Source: Tritrichomonas musculus (lineage: Eukaryota; Parabasalia; Tritrichomonadida; Tritrichomonadidae). From it: a stretch of 64,000 nucleotides of DNA. The position numbers were made by a program, and so were the translations under genes. The stretch is from contig JAPFFF010000056.1 of NCBI GenBank assembly GCA_039105265.1, positions 992,001 through 1,056,000 on the forward strand. The letters run 5' to 3'. The notes beneath the pieces were generated by a model that was not told the DNA's origin, ran no database searches, and saw nothing but the letters and a program-made list of their open reading frames with translations. Shown one piece after another: positions 48,701 to 57,828 of the stretch. Position 1 is the first letter of the stretch, and each line of letters begins with the position of its first letter.

Positions 48701-51645
48701 TTATTTAGTATAGTTGTAGATAGAGGTATTCCAGAAGGATTCTCATCATGATTATCTTGTTGTGCTGTTGAATTATGAGCTTCAGATAGATGTTTTTGTG
48801 CTGCTGATGAATGATGAGATCCAGATTTCTGATCAATTGCATCTTGAATTAATCCAGCTGAGATTCTTTCTTGTTTTTCTTCTTCTTCTTTAGCTGCACC
48901 TGCTGATTTGTGTGCTGCTGATGAATGATGAGATCCAGATTTCAAATCGAGCGCATCTTTAATAATTCCTGCTGATAGTCTTTCATGCTTCTCTTCTTCT
49001 TCTTTAATTGAACCTGCCGATTTATTTGCTGATCCGATACTTTTTTCACTTTCTTTAAAATGAAGTTGTTCATCTTCGTCATCTGCACTACAATTTTGAG
49101 CTAAATCTCCAATAACATTATCCATTAAAGTTTCAATTACATTCTCACCTTTACTTCCACCACCGCTACTTGTTCTTCTAGGAGATCTGCCAGCACTATT
49201 TGACTCTTCTTCTTCAGCATTACCACGTAATGATCTGACAGATTCTTCAAATTTCGTCTGCGGCTCTTCAACAATGAAGGTTCCACTAGCTGAACCAGAT
49301 TTATTTGTTTTTGGACTTCCTTTGGGACTTGCCTTTGGAATGATCGTCTGTGATTTCTGAGCTTTTTGAGTAGAAGCGAGAAGACTTTCTGGTTTTGAAT
49401 CATTACTTGAACTTAGATGTATTTTTGGCTCAACTTTATAAAACGAGCCTTCATAAATTGGCTCAACGCGAGTTGATCGATTAAATATTGTTTTAGAACG
49501 TGGCGATAAAGGAGCTTGTTGGGTTACTGGCTGCAATGGTTGTTGTGACTGTGATATATTTGATTCTCGATTGCTTCTACTTGATTTAGATTTTTTTTGG
49601 TTAATTCTTTCTCTACGTTGTTGCTCTCGTTTGCGAGCTTTTTGTGTTTTCTCAGGAGTAGCTGAATCAAGACCATCTAATCCAATATCTTTTAATGAAA
49701 CTGTAAATTTGAATGGTTTACTTGAAGAGCTTTTAGCAGGTTTGACGGGTTTTGTTGATTGGTTAAATGGAGTATAAAAAACGCTTGGATCGTAATGACT
49801 AACAAATTGGGGCTTTTTCTTTTGCATTTTTATAATGGGCTTGACGAGCTTTTGGGTTTCTGCAACTAAGGATAAATCAGTATTGACTTGAACATCAACA
49901 GTTTGAACAACTTCTTTTTCTTTTGGAGGAGTATGCTGACTTTCTGACTGCTTTTCTTTTTCTTGTTGGCTCAATAGTTTATCCAAAGGGTCATCTATAT
50001 TTGAATTTTCTGAATGTTTTGATTTTGCAGAATTAGATTGTTCTTCCTCTTTTGGCTGCTGCAATTGTTCCTCTTGCTGACCTAAAAGTGCTTTCAATGG
50101 ATCAAGCGTGAGCTCTTGCCTTGATTTTTGTGATTTGCTTGATTTTTGGGAGTTATCTGAGTTCATTGACTTTTCTGAATTTTCAGGGGGCTCTGACTTA
50201 TGAGATTTTTGCGATTTTTGGGATTTTTGTGAATGGCTTGAAATATGTCTTTCTTCCTCTTCTCCTTGAACATCTTTTGGCTCACCAATAAGTGATTTTA
50301 GTGGATCAATCGTTAAATCTTGACCTGATTTATGCGATTTCGTGGACTTCTCTGATTCATGATCTATTGGCGAATGGTCAGATTTTATTTTTTCAGAATG
50401 CTCAGATTTAATTGATTTAGCAGACTTTGTAGATCTTTCTGATAAAATTTCGTCTTCTAAGTTATTAAATTGGGTGGATTTATCTGATCTGTGTGGTGCA
50501 TCTGATATATGCTGATCTTCTTGCTGCTTTGAATCTTCTGGCTGTCCCAAGAGGGAATTTATTTGATCAATTGAAAGAAGTTGACTTTTTGGAGTTTCTT
50601 TTAAAGAAAATAAACTTCGCAAATTTCTTTCTTTCTCCTCTCTATTTGGATTATTTAAATAATTAAAATTTCTTTCTTGTGAAATCCTTCTTAGTTCAGT
50701 AATTTCTTTATCGGATTCATCACTTTTTTTAGATTTTGTTGAGTTTTCATCACTATTGAATACATGAAAGCTAAATTCAGTAGAAGTATCATTACTATCT
50801 TCTTGAGGAAGTTCAACCATTGCTGATTTTGTTTTATTAATTAATAAGATTTGATTATATATAGGAAGGCAGCGTTTGATTTGATTTTGTAAACGGTTGG
50901 TCTTTTCCTCTGTTGTAGGATATTTATCCGTTTCCAGTATGGAAAGCTCTTTTTTAAGCTCTTCTCCTTGAGCAAGTGTTTCTTCTAAATAATGGAGATC
51001 AGATGAATTAGATTCTTGAAAAAAATCTGGGTTTGATTTATTTGCCGATATACAATTTTTTGCTTCATTTGTAAATAAATCATTAATATTATTTAATTTT
51101 GAAATAAGGGATAATAAAACTTGATAATGTTGAACATTTTGTTCTGACTCTGGATATTTCTCCATCAAATTTGTAGCATTTATTTGAATATCATCAATCT
51201 CTTGTTGAAATCTTGAAGTCACTTCATTACTATACGATTGATCTTGACTAATTTGTTTAGCGTTTTTGACTCGAGTTTTATATCCTTTGTAAATTTTTGT
51301 CATTTTTTTGTTAAGTTCTGTAGCATCTTCAACGCTTTTGGATGATTGCTCACATTGATCAGCCGCTTTCTCATAATACGCTTTACGGTCATTTATTTCG
51401 TTTTTGAGTTTATCATTTTGTTGACAAATTGAGTCTGTATTTTCTTTCAACTGCTGGTACTTTTGTAAGTATTCTTTTTTTTCTTTTTCCAAATTTTCGA
51501 TCGTTTTTTTTAATTTACTTACTTCATTTTCTTCATTATCATGTACAACCGATGCTTGTAGTTTTGTTAAAAGCGGCAATCCAGATGGAGAGCCCAAATC
51601 ACCTGACATTAGAATTTCAAATTGATTTTGAATGCTTCTCCTCAT
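45715..51645 (-). CDS. 1,976-residue SAG-EEEEK repeat protein
   Basis: The ATG at 51645 is used; the TTG three bases earlier is not needed. Residues about 30-130 form a coiled coil (KLKKTIENLEKEKKEYLQKY). A long polar, serine/lysine-rich middle follows. From about nt 49030 to 46300 there are 19 units of about 38 residues of the form HHSSAAHKSAGPxKEEEEKH-ExxSAGIIKDALxxxxDS. Four of them are followed by a 48-residue spacer starting KHLSEAHNS and ending TTILNxLxDQPKEG. Blocks of three units plus a spacer recur every 162 residues (486 bp). The tail is basic and serine-rich (PRRRPPRGFSSTTS). A motif xDPLKxLLGQ-like recurs in the serine-rich middle and in the spacers. There is no enzyme domain, and a structural or filament role is possible. 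G+C rises strongly toward the 3' end. Confidence 0.85.
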   Translation of the reverse strand: MRRSIQNQFEILMSGDLGSPSGLPLLTKLQASVVHDNEENEVSKLKKTIENLEKEKKEYLQKYQQLKENTDSICQQNDKLKNEINDRKAYYEKAADQCEQSSKSVEDATELNKKMTKIYKGYKTRVKNAKQISQDQSYSNEVTSRFQQEIDDIQINATNLMEKYPESEQNVQHYQVLLSLISKLNNINDLFTNEAKNCISANKSNPDFFQESNSSDLHYLEETLAQGEELKKELSILETDKYPTTEEKTNRLQNQIKRCLPIYNQILLINKTKSAMVELPQEDSNDTSTEFSFHVFNSDENSTKSKKSDESDKEITELRRISQERNFNYLNNPNREEKERNLRSLFSLKETPKSQLLSIDQINSLLGQPEDSKQQEDQHISDAPHRSDKSTQFNNLEDEILSERSTKSAKSIKSEHSEKIKSDHSPIDHESEKSTKSHKSGQDLTIDPLKSLIGEPKDVQGEEEERHISSHSQKSQKSQKSHKSEPPENSEKSMNSDNSQKSSKSQKSRQELTLDPLKALLGQQEEQLQQPKEEEQSNSAKSKHSENSNIDDPLDKLLSQQEKEKQSESQHTPPKEKEVVQTVDVQVNTDLSLVAETQKLVKPIIKMQKKKPQFVSHYDPSVFYTPFNQSTKPVKPAKSSSSKPFKFTVSLKDIGLDGLDSATPEKTQKARKREQQRRERINQKKSKSSRSNRESNISQSQQPLQPVTQQAPLSPRSKTIFNRSTRVEPIYEGSFYKVEPKIHLSSSNDSKPESLLASTQKAQKSQTIIPKASPKGSPKTNKSGSASGTFIVEEPQTKFEESVRSLRGNAEEEESNSAGRSPRRTSSGGGSKGENVIETLMDNVIGDLAQNCSADDEDEQLHFKESEKSIGSANKSAGSIKEEEEKHERLSAGIIKDALDLKSGSHHSSAAHKSAGAAKEEEEKQERISAGLIQDAIDQKSGSHHSSAAQKHLSEAHNSTAQQDNHDENPSGIPLSTTILNNLIDQPKEGSHHSSAAPKSAGISREEEEKHEKLSEGILKDALDMKSKSQHSSAAQKSAGPIKEEEEKHERLSAGLIKDALDLKSGSRHSSAAHKSAGPVKEEEEKHEKLSAGIVKEALELNHDSHHSSAAHKSAGPVKEEEEKHEKMSAGIIKDALGINNDSHHSSAAQKHLSEAHNSAAPQEKADENPPGMLPPTTILNGLLDQPKEGLHHSSASHKSAGPAREEEEKHERLSAGITEKVLDMNHESHHSSAAHKSAGPTKEEEEKHEKISAGIIKDALSINNDSHHSSAAHKSAGPVKEEEEKHEKMSAGIIKEALGITNDSHHSSAAQKHLSEAHNSATPQEKADENPPGMLPPTTILNGLLDQPKEGLHHSSASHKSAGPAREEEEKHERLSAGITEKVLDMNHESHHSSAAHKSAGPTKEEEEKHEKMSAGIIKDALGINNDSHHSSAAHKSAGPIKEEEEKHERLSAGITEKVLDMNHESHHSSAAHKSAGPIKEEEEKHEKMSAGIIKEALGINNDSHHSSAAHKSAGPVKEEEEKHEKMSAGIIKEALGINNDSHHSSAAHKSAGPVKEEEEKHEKMSAGIIKDALGINNDSHHSSAAQKHLSEAHNSAAPQEKADENPPGMLPPTTILNGLLDQPKEGSRHSSASHKSAGPAREEEEKLSAGILKDAIDQKPESRHSSAAHKSAASIQEEEEKRERLSAGIAKEALNLKSGSHHSSASHKSAGPAKEEEEKRERLSAGIAKEALNMKSGSHHSSASHKSAGPAKEEEKRERLSAGIANHEEESHQSSATMPKEEESQGKLPSTLILNNLIGSAHSSGRGAAPGSPAAEANPSQSSVPKQKSAPPAKRSARPSAKREESSGPAPKTIEQENAEFKENMQAILGDFNEEDFSKDESLSPSPPPTKSYDSGDRFLAPRRRPPRGFSSTTSTNSSSEDSQYSYNYKKVVRNDQQRAREGDVTDCSVYMFSQADEEGNNKKGRNTLLKGSF
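46290..49040. repeat. 114-bp repeat within coding sequence, with 486-bp higher order
   Basis: The unit spacing is 114 bases, for example between GAATCAT markers ending at 46910 and 47024. A second level repeats every 486 bases: three 114-base units plus a 144-base spacer. Copies near 47500-48250 are almost identical at DNA level, while those near 48500-49040 are diverged and A/T-richer. This gradient means the gene-3' side was amplified more recently, or is homogenised. All copies stay in frame. Confidence 0.85.
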
Positions 51646-51994
51646 CAATTCAGAAATAATTGAGGAAACTATTTCATTTTAACGGAAAAGCATTTCACTT
51701 TTTATTTGAGAAAGATCAAAAAATGTTTAATATCATAGATTTACATTTTAATTAAAAACTTAAGTAATTTTTTAAAAAAATAATATAATGTTTCTAGAAA
51801 AAATTCAAAGATACAAATATAATAAATTATTTTTTGAAGTATCGTCCAGGTGAAAAATTCATAGTTACATTCATTAGTTGACCATTTTATCTTTTAAAAT
51901 ATGATATTGCTAATATTGCCCATATATTAAAGTATAAATAAAAGAAATGTTGATTTAATAGATTTTTAAACAACAATAATACTATTTTTAAAAG
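51646..51994. other. Intergenic, nothing recognised
   Basis: This A/T-rich sequence lies between the repeat-protein start and the 3' end of the H3 gene. No element or frame is seen. Confidence 0.45.
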
Positions 51995-52411
51995 TTAATT
52001 TCTTTCGCCACGAATCCTTTGTGCTAACTGAACATCACGTTCCATAATTGTTACGCGATTTGCATGAATCGCGCAAAGGTTTGTATCCTCAAAGAGACCA
52101 ACAAGGTATGCTTCTGATGCTTCTTGAAGTGCTGCAATAGCTGATGATTGAAAACGTAGATCACCACGAAATCCAGAAGCAATTTCACGAACTAGACGTT
52201 GGAAAGGAAGCTTACGGATTAGGAGATCTGTGCTCTTTTGGTATTTACGAATTTCTCTCAGTGCAACTGTACCAGGTCTGAAACGATGCTGCTTCTTTGC
52301 ACCTTGTGAATCAACAACTGGCGTAGATTTGCGTGCAGCTTTGGCACCGAGCGATTTACGTGGAGTTTTTCCTCCTGTTGATTTACGTGCTGTTTGCTTT
52401 GTACGAGCCAT
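51995..52411 (-). CDS. Histone H3 variant
   Basis: This 138-residue H3 (initiator methionine included) keeps the K4, K9/S10, K14 and K27/S28 tail ([28 protein letters not shown]). It differs from canonical H3 in several places. The tail-core junction reads [14 protein letters not shown], which makes it two residues longer than the usual 135-residue H3. The segment before L1 reads [11 protein letters not shown] (usual AQDFKTDLRFQ), and the end is [21 protein letters not shown]. The core helices ([40 protein letters not shown]) are intact. The full tail and normal loop 1 argue against a centromeric H3; this is a replacement-type or specialised variant. There is no intron and a very short leader. 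Confidence 0.92.
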   Translation of the reverse strand: MARTKQTARKSTGGKTPRKSLGAKAARKSTPVVDSQGAKKQHRFRPGTVALREIRKYQKSTDLLIRKLPFQRLVREIASGFRGDLRFQSSAIAALQEASEAYLVGLFEDTNLCAIHANRVTIMERDVQLAQRIRGERN

Positions 52412-53127
52412 TTAAAAAAATATATGAATAAAAACAAGATTTTGCTTTATATCACATATAGGCATAAGGCATTTTACACCAGTTAGATTTAAGTAGAAAT
52501 AATTTTTTTTTCAATTTGAAAAATAATGGATCAAAATGTCTATAAATTTTTGCCGCCATTCCTGTTAAAATTCCCCGGTTCTCCTAAATACTTTAATGAT
52601 TCTAATAAATGCATTTTTTATTGACCAAAATTCGAATTTAATATCATTTGCTCATGATAATTAATTAAACTCAATATATATTAATCAAATCCAGAAAATA
52701 GAATCACATCAAAATACGAAAAGTCTAAATCAAATATTTTATTATTCAATACATTTAAGTGATAAATAAAAGCAATAGTTTTTTTTATATATTTTAAAGG
52801 ATAGATTGAAATTTAAATAATTAAATTATGAAATCGTTTATTTCAATGATTTTGTAAAACATAGAAAAAGAAAATTGAATGGAATATTCAACTAAAGCTT
52901 TTAAATCTGAAAACACGTTACAAAATTTGATACACGTTAAAAAATTTGAATGAAAACTTTTTAAAAAGATTAAAAAAAAAATTGTCTAGCAACTATTCAT
53001 GACATAATTGAATCAAAACCAATACTAACTGCAATTAATTATAAAAATATTCAACCATTTAAATTTCTAAATTATTGAATTGAATTGAAATTTGTTCTCT
53101 GAAAAATTTTAATATCGAATAACTCAA
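52412..53127. other. Divergent promoter region, H3 and ubiquitin-like genes
   Basis: This is a 716-base space between divergent starts. A slightly G+C-richer patch at about 52549-52585 (GCCGCCATTCCTG...CCCCGGTTCTCC) is the only distinctive sequence. No Myb-type box was found close to either start. Confidence 0.4.
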
Positions 53128-53871
53128 ATGAACGAAATTCGGAATATTAAAGTTGTAAAAACTGATGGATCTGCTATTCAGGTACGCTTAAATTCATTTG
53201 ACATCGCCAGATCTCTTGCACTTGCCGGCTCTTTGACAGAGCCAGTTATCATTATTCATAAAGGTCATTGCCTTTATCCATTTATGTCAATCGCATCGCA
53301 AGATGTTGCTGATGGCGATGTAGTTGTTCTTAAACCAGTCAAAGCTACCCAAAACCAAAAAACCTTAGCGAATGAAATATGTAGTAAACCGATACTTAAT
53401 AATCGCCATATTCGTTCATCAAAACAGGAAAAAAGATATGAATATATGAAGCCCGAAGAGAAAGCTAACCAATCTCCAAATAATTACTCGAGCTTGAGTA
53501 ATTTTCGTATTTTTGAAGAACTTCTAAGAATAAGCGATCTCCAATTTAATGCTTACGAATCAAGTATCTCTGGTGGTTTTGCTTACCAGCAGATGGCTGA
53601 AATACTTAATAACGCTCCTTCTCCAAATGATGATAATGGTCTTAACGTACAATCCACAGAAAATAATGATAATTCAAAAAGTGAAAATTTAAAAACAGAA
53701 TCCAATCCAAATGATGTTCCTTTACCTATTTTTTGGTCAACAACAGACGAAGAATTCAATAACCAAAACCAAATGAAAAATTTATTATTTTTTAAGAATA
53801 ATACGTCAATATCCAATTTTGTTTCTAAAGATATACCAAATGATTTAAACAAATCCCAGCGGCACATATAA
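53128..53871 (+). CDS. Protein with N-terminal ubiquitin-like fold
   Basis: This 247-residue protein starts at an ATG after AACTCAA. The first 70 residues have a ubiquitin-like strand order (IKVVKTDGSAIQVRLNSFDI, ARSLALAGSLTEPVIIIHKG, CLYPFMSIASQDVADGDVVV). VADGDVVVLK resembles the end of the fold in UBX/Ubl domains. There is no C-terminal diglycine after it, so it is not a conjugated modifier. Residues 75-247 are polar, with an FEELLRISDLQFNAYE helix, and are probably disordered. A shuttle or adaptor role is a guess; no UBA or UIM motif is seen. Confidence 0.55.
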   Translation: MNEIRNIKVVKTDGSAIQVRLNSFDIARSLALAGSLTEPVIIIHKGHCLYPFMSIASQDVADGDVVVLKPVKATQNQKTLANEICSKPILNNRHIRSSKQEKRYEYMKPEEKANQSPNNYSSLSNFRIFEELLRISDLQFNAYESSISGGFAYQQMAEILNNAPSPNDDNGLNVQSTENNDNSKSENLKTESNPNDVPLPIFWSTTDEEFNNQNQMKNLLFFKNNTSISNFVSKDIPNDLNKSQRHI

Positions 53872-54732
53872 TGCTTCGAAATCAGGTTTATCTGATATAC
53901 ATAATTATAATATTTAGAAATGTTGACATCTTTCAATGAAATATATGTTAAAATTACCCAATCAACGAAAAAATAAAGTGAAAAATCTAAGGGAGAAATA
54001 GAAGAAGGTAAACCTGAAATATTTCGAATATCCAATAATTAAATTTATTTTTCTTTCTGTGCGTATATTAATTTACTAATTAAAATTCAACTGAATGGAT
54101 AATCTAAGCTTTTTTTATCTCTTTTTTTTAAAGACTTATTTATTTCCGACAAAATTTTTAATTTGAATATTAAAAGGCCATTGAAAAAGACAGAATAACT
54201 TGTCCTAAAAGCAGCGCCAAATAAGCAATCCGCTAAAATAAATAGGAGGGAGGGAGGAAAAAAAAAAAAAAAAAAATGGTGATGCTTTTGAAATTTCATG
54301 TAGCATTTGTTCCATAATCTAGTTTATGATCATAAAATAAGTGCCATGATTTGATAGTGAAATATAAATAAATTGATGAGTTGGAGAGAAATTTTTATAT
54401 ACTAGAAAAAAAGGTTGTCAAGCGAAACATTTTTCTATAAAATAGAAAAATATTTTTACATAAATTTTTGTACTAAGATAAAAATATAATTTAGCAATAA
54501 AATTGATTTTTTAAGCATACATTCTTGAGATATTCATAGAATAAAATAGTTCTGAAAATTTGAATAGTTTCTCAATTTTAAAAAAATATAAATCGTTTTT
54601 TCTCAAAACTATACTTATATTTTATGAAAAAAATATATTAATAGATATAAATATTAATAATGTTTTTAATAAAATAAAAAGTTATATCAAAAATATAATT
54701 AACTTCAGAAATTTTATAAATTTGATTAAATA
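53872..54732. other. Intergenic with a G-rich and A20 tract
   Basis: At 54245-54257 the sequence GGAGGGAGGGAGG stands before a run of 20 adenines (54258-54277). The G-runs could form a two-layer G-quadruplex. Otherwise this is A/T-rich sequence. No inverted end matching the other side of the transposase at 54733-56898 was found. Confidence 0.45.
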
Positions 54733-56898
54733 TCATTTGTTATCACCATATTCTTCTTCCTCTTCTTCCTCTTCTTCCTCTTCTTCCTCTTCTTCCTCTT
54801 CTTCTTCAGCATTTTTTTTATTTGAAGAATTTATGAGCCTAGCAATAATTTTTACACCTGAAACTGGATTGACACATTTTTCGGGATCAGGATAGTGAAT
54901 ATCAATGTTTTCTAACCATTTTCCTAAATCATTAAATTCTAAATTAGATTCTTCTTCTGATTCAATTATTTTTAATTCGGCAAATAAATTCAACGCCTTA
55001 GTATAAGCTTCATTTGCAATCAATGAAAATTCTTCATCATCTTCAATGAATTCATTAATTACGACACCTGCTAAATTTGCTCGATTATTAATTACAGGCG
55101 AAATATCTAAATCATCTAGAAATTCTTGAGCAATAACAGTTTTGCAAACAGTTTTATAAAATTTTTCCCATCCATCGATACCGTTTGAAAAACCTCGAAT
55201 TAAACCGAAAAAAAATTCGAGGCAATGCGTGCCAAGTCTGTCGAGGCAAAGTGGATCAAATTTTAGATAAATTGCTATTAAAATGGATAAAATTGAGTTC
55301 ATTAATCTTATTAATGAAATTTGTGAAAAAAATGAACAAAATTTTTTGTCACTTTTTCTCTCACTTATAATCTTTTTGTTTCTTGTTTTGACAATTGAAA
55401 AGTGAAAATAAATTAACCAAAAACTTAAACACAAAGAATAAACCCTCTCTCGAATTGGTAAAGTTGGTGATCTCATTGAAAGGTGAATAAGAGATAAAGG
55501 AAGAAGAGCCATTACTAACTTAAAATCATTTTTTTCTAAGAGCTTTTTAATATTTGAAATATTAAACATTTGAAGAGCATAAATATCTCTCATTGAACCC
55601 AATAATGATTTATCTTTTAAATAAATATTGTTTTTTCCTAAAGCATTTTCTAAATCATTTAAAGAAAATGTAATTTTACCAGTTTTATCTAATGAGATTT
55701 TATTTCTGAGAAAATGTGATCGTTGATTTTTGAAAATATGTAAATAATCTCCGTTTGGTATGTTAAAATGGTCTTTTAATAGCATTATTATACCAAATAA
55801 ATCATGATTTTTCAATAAATTTTCATAAATTTTAAAGAATGATTTATGTATTTGATTATAACAACGATCACCATCGAAAGACAAAAATTTGACTAAAAAA
55901 TTATTATTTTGCAATTCATCGCTTGTTTTCAATAAAATTTTTACAATTTCTTTATTCCCAATTCCTTTTGGATGCTCTACAAGTCGTGCAGGAATGCAGC
56001 GGTCTCCAGAAATGATTGGTTGTATGTATATAGTGAAAGAATATAAATTACCAGTTTTCTTTGGTAAATATTTGCTTGTAGTTGTTACGCATACTGCATC
56101 AATAGATAAAACTATTGGAAATTTGTATGGTGAATTTAATGACCTTCTTATCGTTGGATGGTTAATTTGATCTATTTTACCATTTTTTAATGCATTTAAA
56201 TATTGATTTAATTGAGGATTTACATGCTTGTATATTGTTTGTCGAGATGGAAATGGTAAGTAAACTCTTAAAAGCTGATAAGCACTAGAAGAAAAACGTA
56301 ATAATAAAAAAGAATATTTAATTAAGTCACTACTAAACGTTCTCTCATTTTCTTCAATATTATAAAGGTCAATTAATTCTTGAAATATTATATTATATTG
56401 AAATTTTAATTTTGAATAATCTTTATTTGCCATTTCATTAGAATCTATTTTTTTATTCATTTTACAAATTTTAGCATTTATTTCCCAGAAACTTTGTTTT
56501 TCTTTTGAAATTTCTTTTTTTTCAGCTGATTGTTTTTGAAGCATATGTCCAAATTCACTATTACCTGTTCTAGCATAAAAACTTTTTTGCATTTCTGCTA
56601 TTTCTGAAAAAGTTTGCTTTTGAACTTTTGTAATATCATTTAATAATTGATGACACTCACTAAAACTACTACTTAGCTCATTTATTATTTCTTCTTGCTC
56701 TTTTATAGTTTGAATTAGGCTGCTATTTTCCGATTCTAATTCTTTGATTCTGTAATTTAAATCATTAATTTCTTCATCTTTCAAATTCAATGAATGTTTT
56801 AATCTTATATATCGATCTTTTATTTTATTGATATCACTTGATTTAGGCTCGCTATTTTCTTCTGTCGAATTAGAGTTTGCTTCTTTGTTACTCATCAT
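54733..56898 (-). CDS. P-element/THAP9-like DDE transposase, intact frame
   Basis: I use the ATG at 56898 (a TTG at 56925 is the other end of the frame), giving 721 residues with no break. Residues 20-100 are a coiled coil (INKIKDRYIRLKHSLNLKDE) in the place of the zinc-binding THAP domain of P elements. A helical region with LLLRFSSSAYQLLRVYLPFPSRQTI leads to an RNase H-like core. The candidate catalytic residues are D267 in LSIDAVCV, D342/D344 in FDGDRCYN, and E561 in CLEFFFGLIRGF, with KDHFNIPNGDYLHIFKNQR between, as in the P-element fold. The C-terminus is an acidic poly-glutamate run of a nine-base repeat, which is unusual. I found no terminal inverted repeats in the flanks. It may be a domesticated gene or a transposase whose ends lie further out. 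Confidence 0.65.
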   Translation of the reverse strand: MMSNKEANSNSTEENSEPKSSDINKIKDRYIRLKHSLNLKDEEINDLNYRIKELESENSSLIQTIKEQEEIINELSSSFSECHQLLNDITKVQKQTFSEIAEMQKSFYARTGNSEFGHMLQKQSAEKKEISKEKQSFWEINAKICKMNKKIDSNEMANKDYSKLKFQYNIIFQELIDLYNIEENERTFSSDLIKYSFLLLRFSSSAYQLLRVYLPFPSRQTIYKHVNPQLNQYLNALKNGKIDQINHPTIRRSLNSPYKFPIVLSIDAVCVTTTSKYLPKKTGNLYSFTIYIQPIISGDRCIPARLVEHPKGIGNKEIVKILLKTSDELQNNNFLVKFLSFDGDRCYNQIHKSFFKIYENLLKNHDLFGIIMLLKDHFNIPNGDYLHIFKNQRSHFLRNKISLDKTGKITFSLNDLENALGKNNIYLKDKSLLGSMRDIYALQMFNISNIKKLLEKNDFKLVMALLPLSLIHLSMRSPTLPIRERVYSLCLSFWLIYFHFSIVKTRNKKIISERKSDKKFCSFFSQISLIRLMNSILSILIAIYLKFDPLCLDRLGTHCLEFFFGLIRGFSNGIDGWEKFYKTVCKTVIAQEFLDDLDISPVINNRANLAGVVINEFIEDDEEFSLIANEAYTKALNLFAELKIIESEEESNLEFNDLGKWLENIDIHYPDPEKCVNPVSGVKIIARLINSSNKKNAEEEEEEEEEEEEEEEEEEEYGDNK

Positions 56899-57780
56899 AA
56901 ATTTACAAAATTTATTTCTTATCAATTTTCATAATAAGCATTGAAAAAGTGGCATCCAACAAATAGAATTGTTTTATCTTAAAATTGTATGCTTCGATTT
57001 TTTAAAAAATATTAAAAATAATTTTTACCTTAAATAAAATTTAAATTTCAATATATGAAAAAAAAAATTATAGACGATTTATAGAAAAATAATTGTGAGG
57101 AAAACGATCATTTATATTTTTTTTTATATCTCAATAATTTAATATATATTTCTAAAAATTATATATTTTTTATTTTATAAATACTTCATAATATATAAAT
57201 TCCTAATATATATTATAAAATAATATTTATTTTTCAAAAAATATTTATTTATATCAAAATCCGTTTTTTTTGAAACTTTCGCGCTTTACAACATTTCTAG
57301 AAAATTCTAACTAAAATTCAATTTTTAATCGGTCTTTGTATTTTTATCATTTTTTTTTTTTTTTATTTTATTTTTTACAATTGCCTAAAAAATATAATGT
57401 TAGTAAAAAATTCATAATAATGAATAAAAATTTGCTTTTTTTATACATCGATCAAATTTTTCTTTTCAATTTTTCTATTAATCCTGATTTTATATTATCA
57501 AATTTTCTAATAGGATGGGCAAATAACGCTTCAAAAAATAAAGCATTTCAATTATTGAGAAATAAAAAAAATTATAAATTTATTAATTATGCATAATTTA
57601 TCAAACATACATATATTATTTTTAATTTTTAAATTATTAAAAATACTATAAAACATGAATAATATTTTTTATTTGGTGTATATAAAACAAATTATTGAGG
57701 AAAAAACAATCTTTTTTTGCTAAAAAAATTAAATAGTAATTCAATCTAATTTGAATTGCTCTTATTTTATTTATTAACTT
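56899..57780. other. Divergent intergenic region
   Basis: This is very A/T-rich sequence between two divergent genes. A slightly richer spot (TTTCGCGCTTTACAACATTTC, about 57278) has no partner on the other side of the transposase gene. An open stretch at 57336-57596 is low complexity and is not called. Confidence 0.4.
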
Positions 57781-57783
57781 ACG
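57781..57783 (+). other. ACG where the VPS13-like start codon is expected
   Basis: From 57781 the frame reads ACG AAT AAT ATC ATT GGG GCT, giving xNNIIGAFINGAVSAYM. This is the conserved amphipathic N-terminal helix of chorein domains. An in-frame stop (TAA, 57775-57777) lies two codons upstream and there is no splice acceptor in between. ACG is a known weak non-AUG start in eukaryotes. The next in-frame ATG is 48 bases on, at 57829. Confidence 0.6.
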
Positions 57784-57828
57784 AATAATATCATTGGGGC
57801 TTTTATCAATGGTGCTGTTTCAGCATAT

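Noticed and set aside
54560-54895. Serine-rich plus-strand frame
   Set aside because: It is the antisense of the poly-glutamate tail of the transposase gene; the serine run is only the complement of the GAA/GAG repeat.
57336-57596. 86-codon plus-strand frame
   Set aside because: It is a phenylalanine/lysine-rich reading of A/T homopolymers with no coding pattern.
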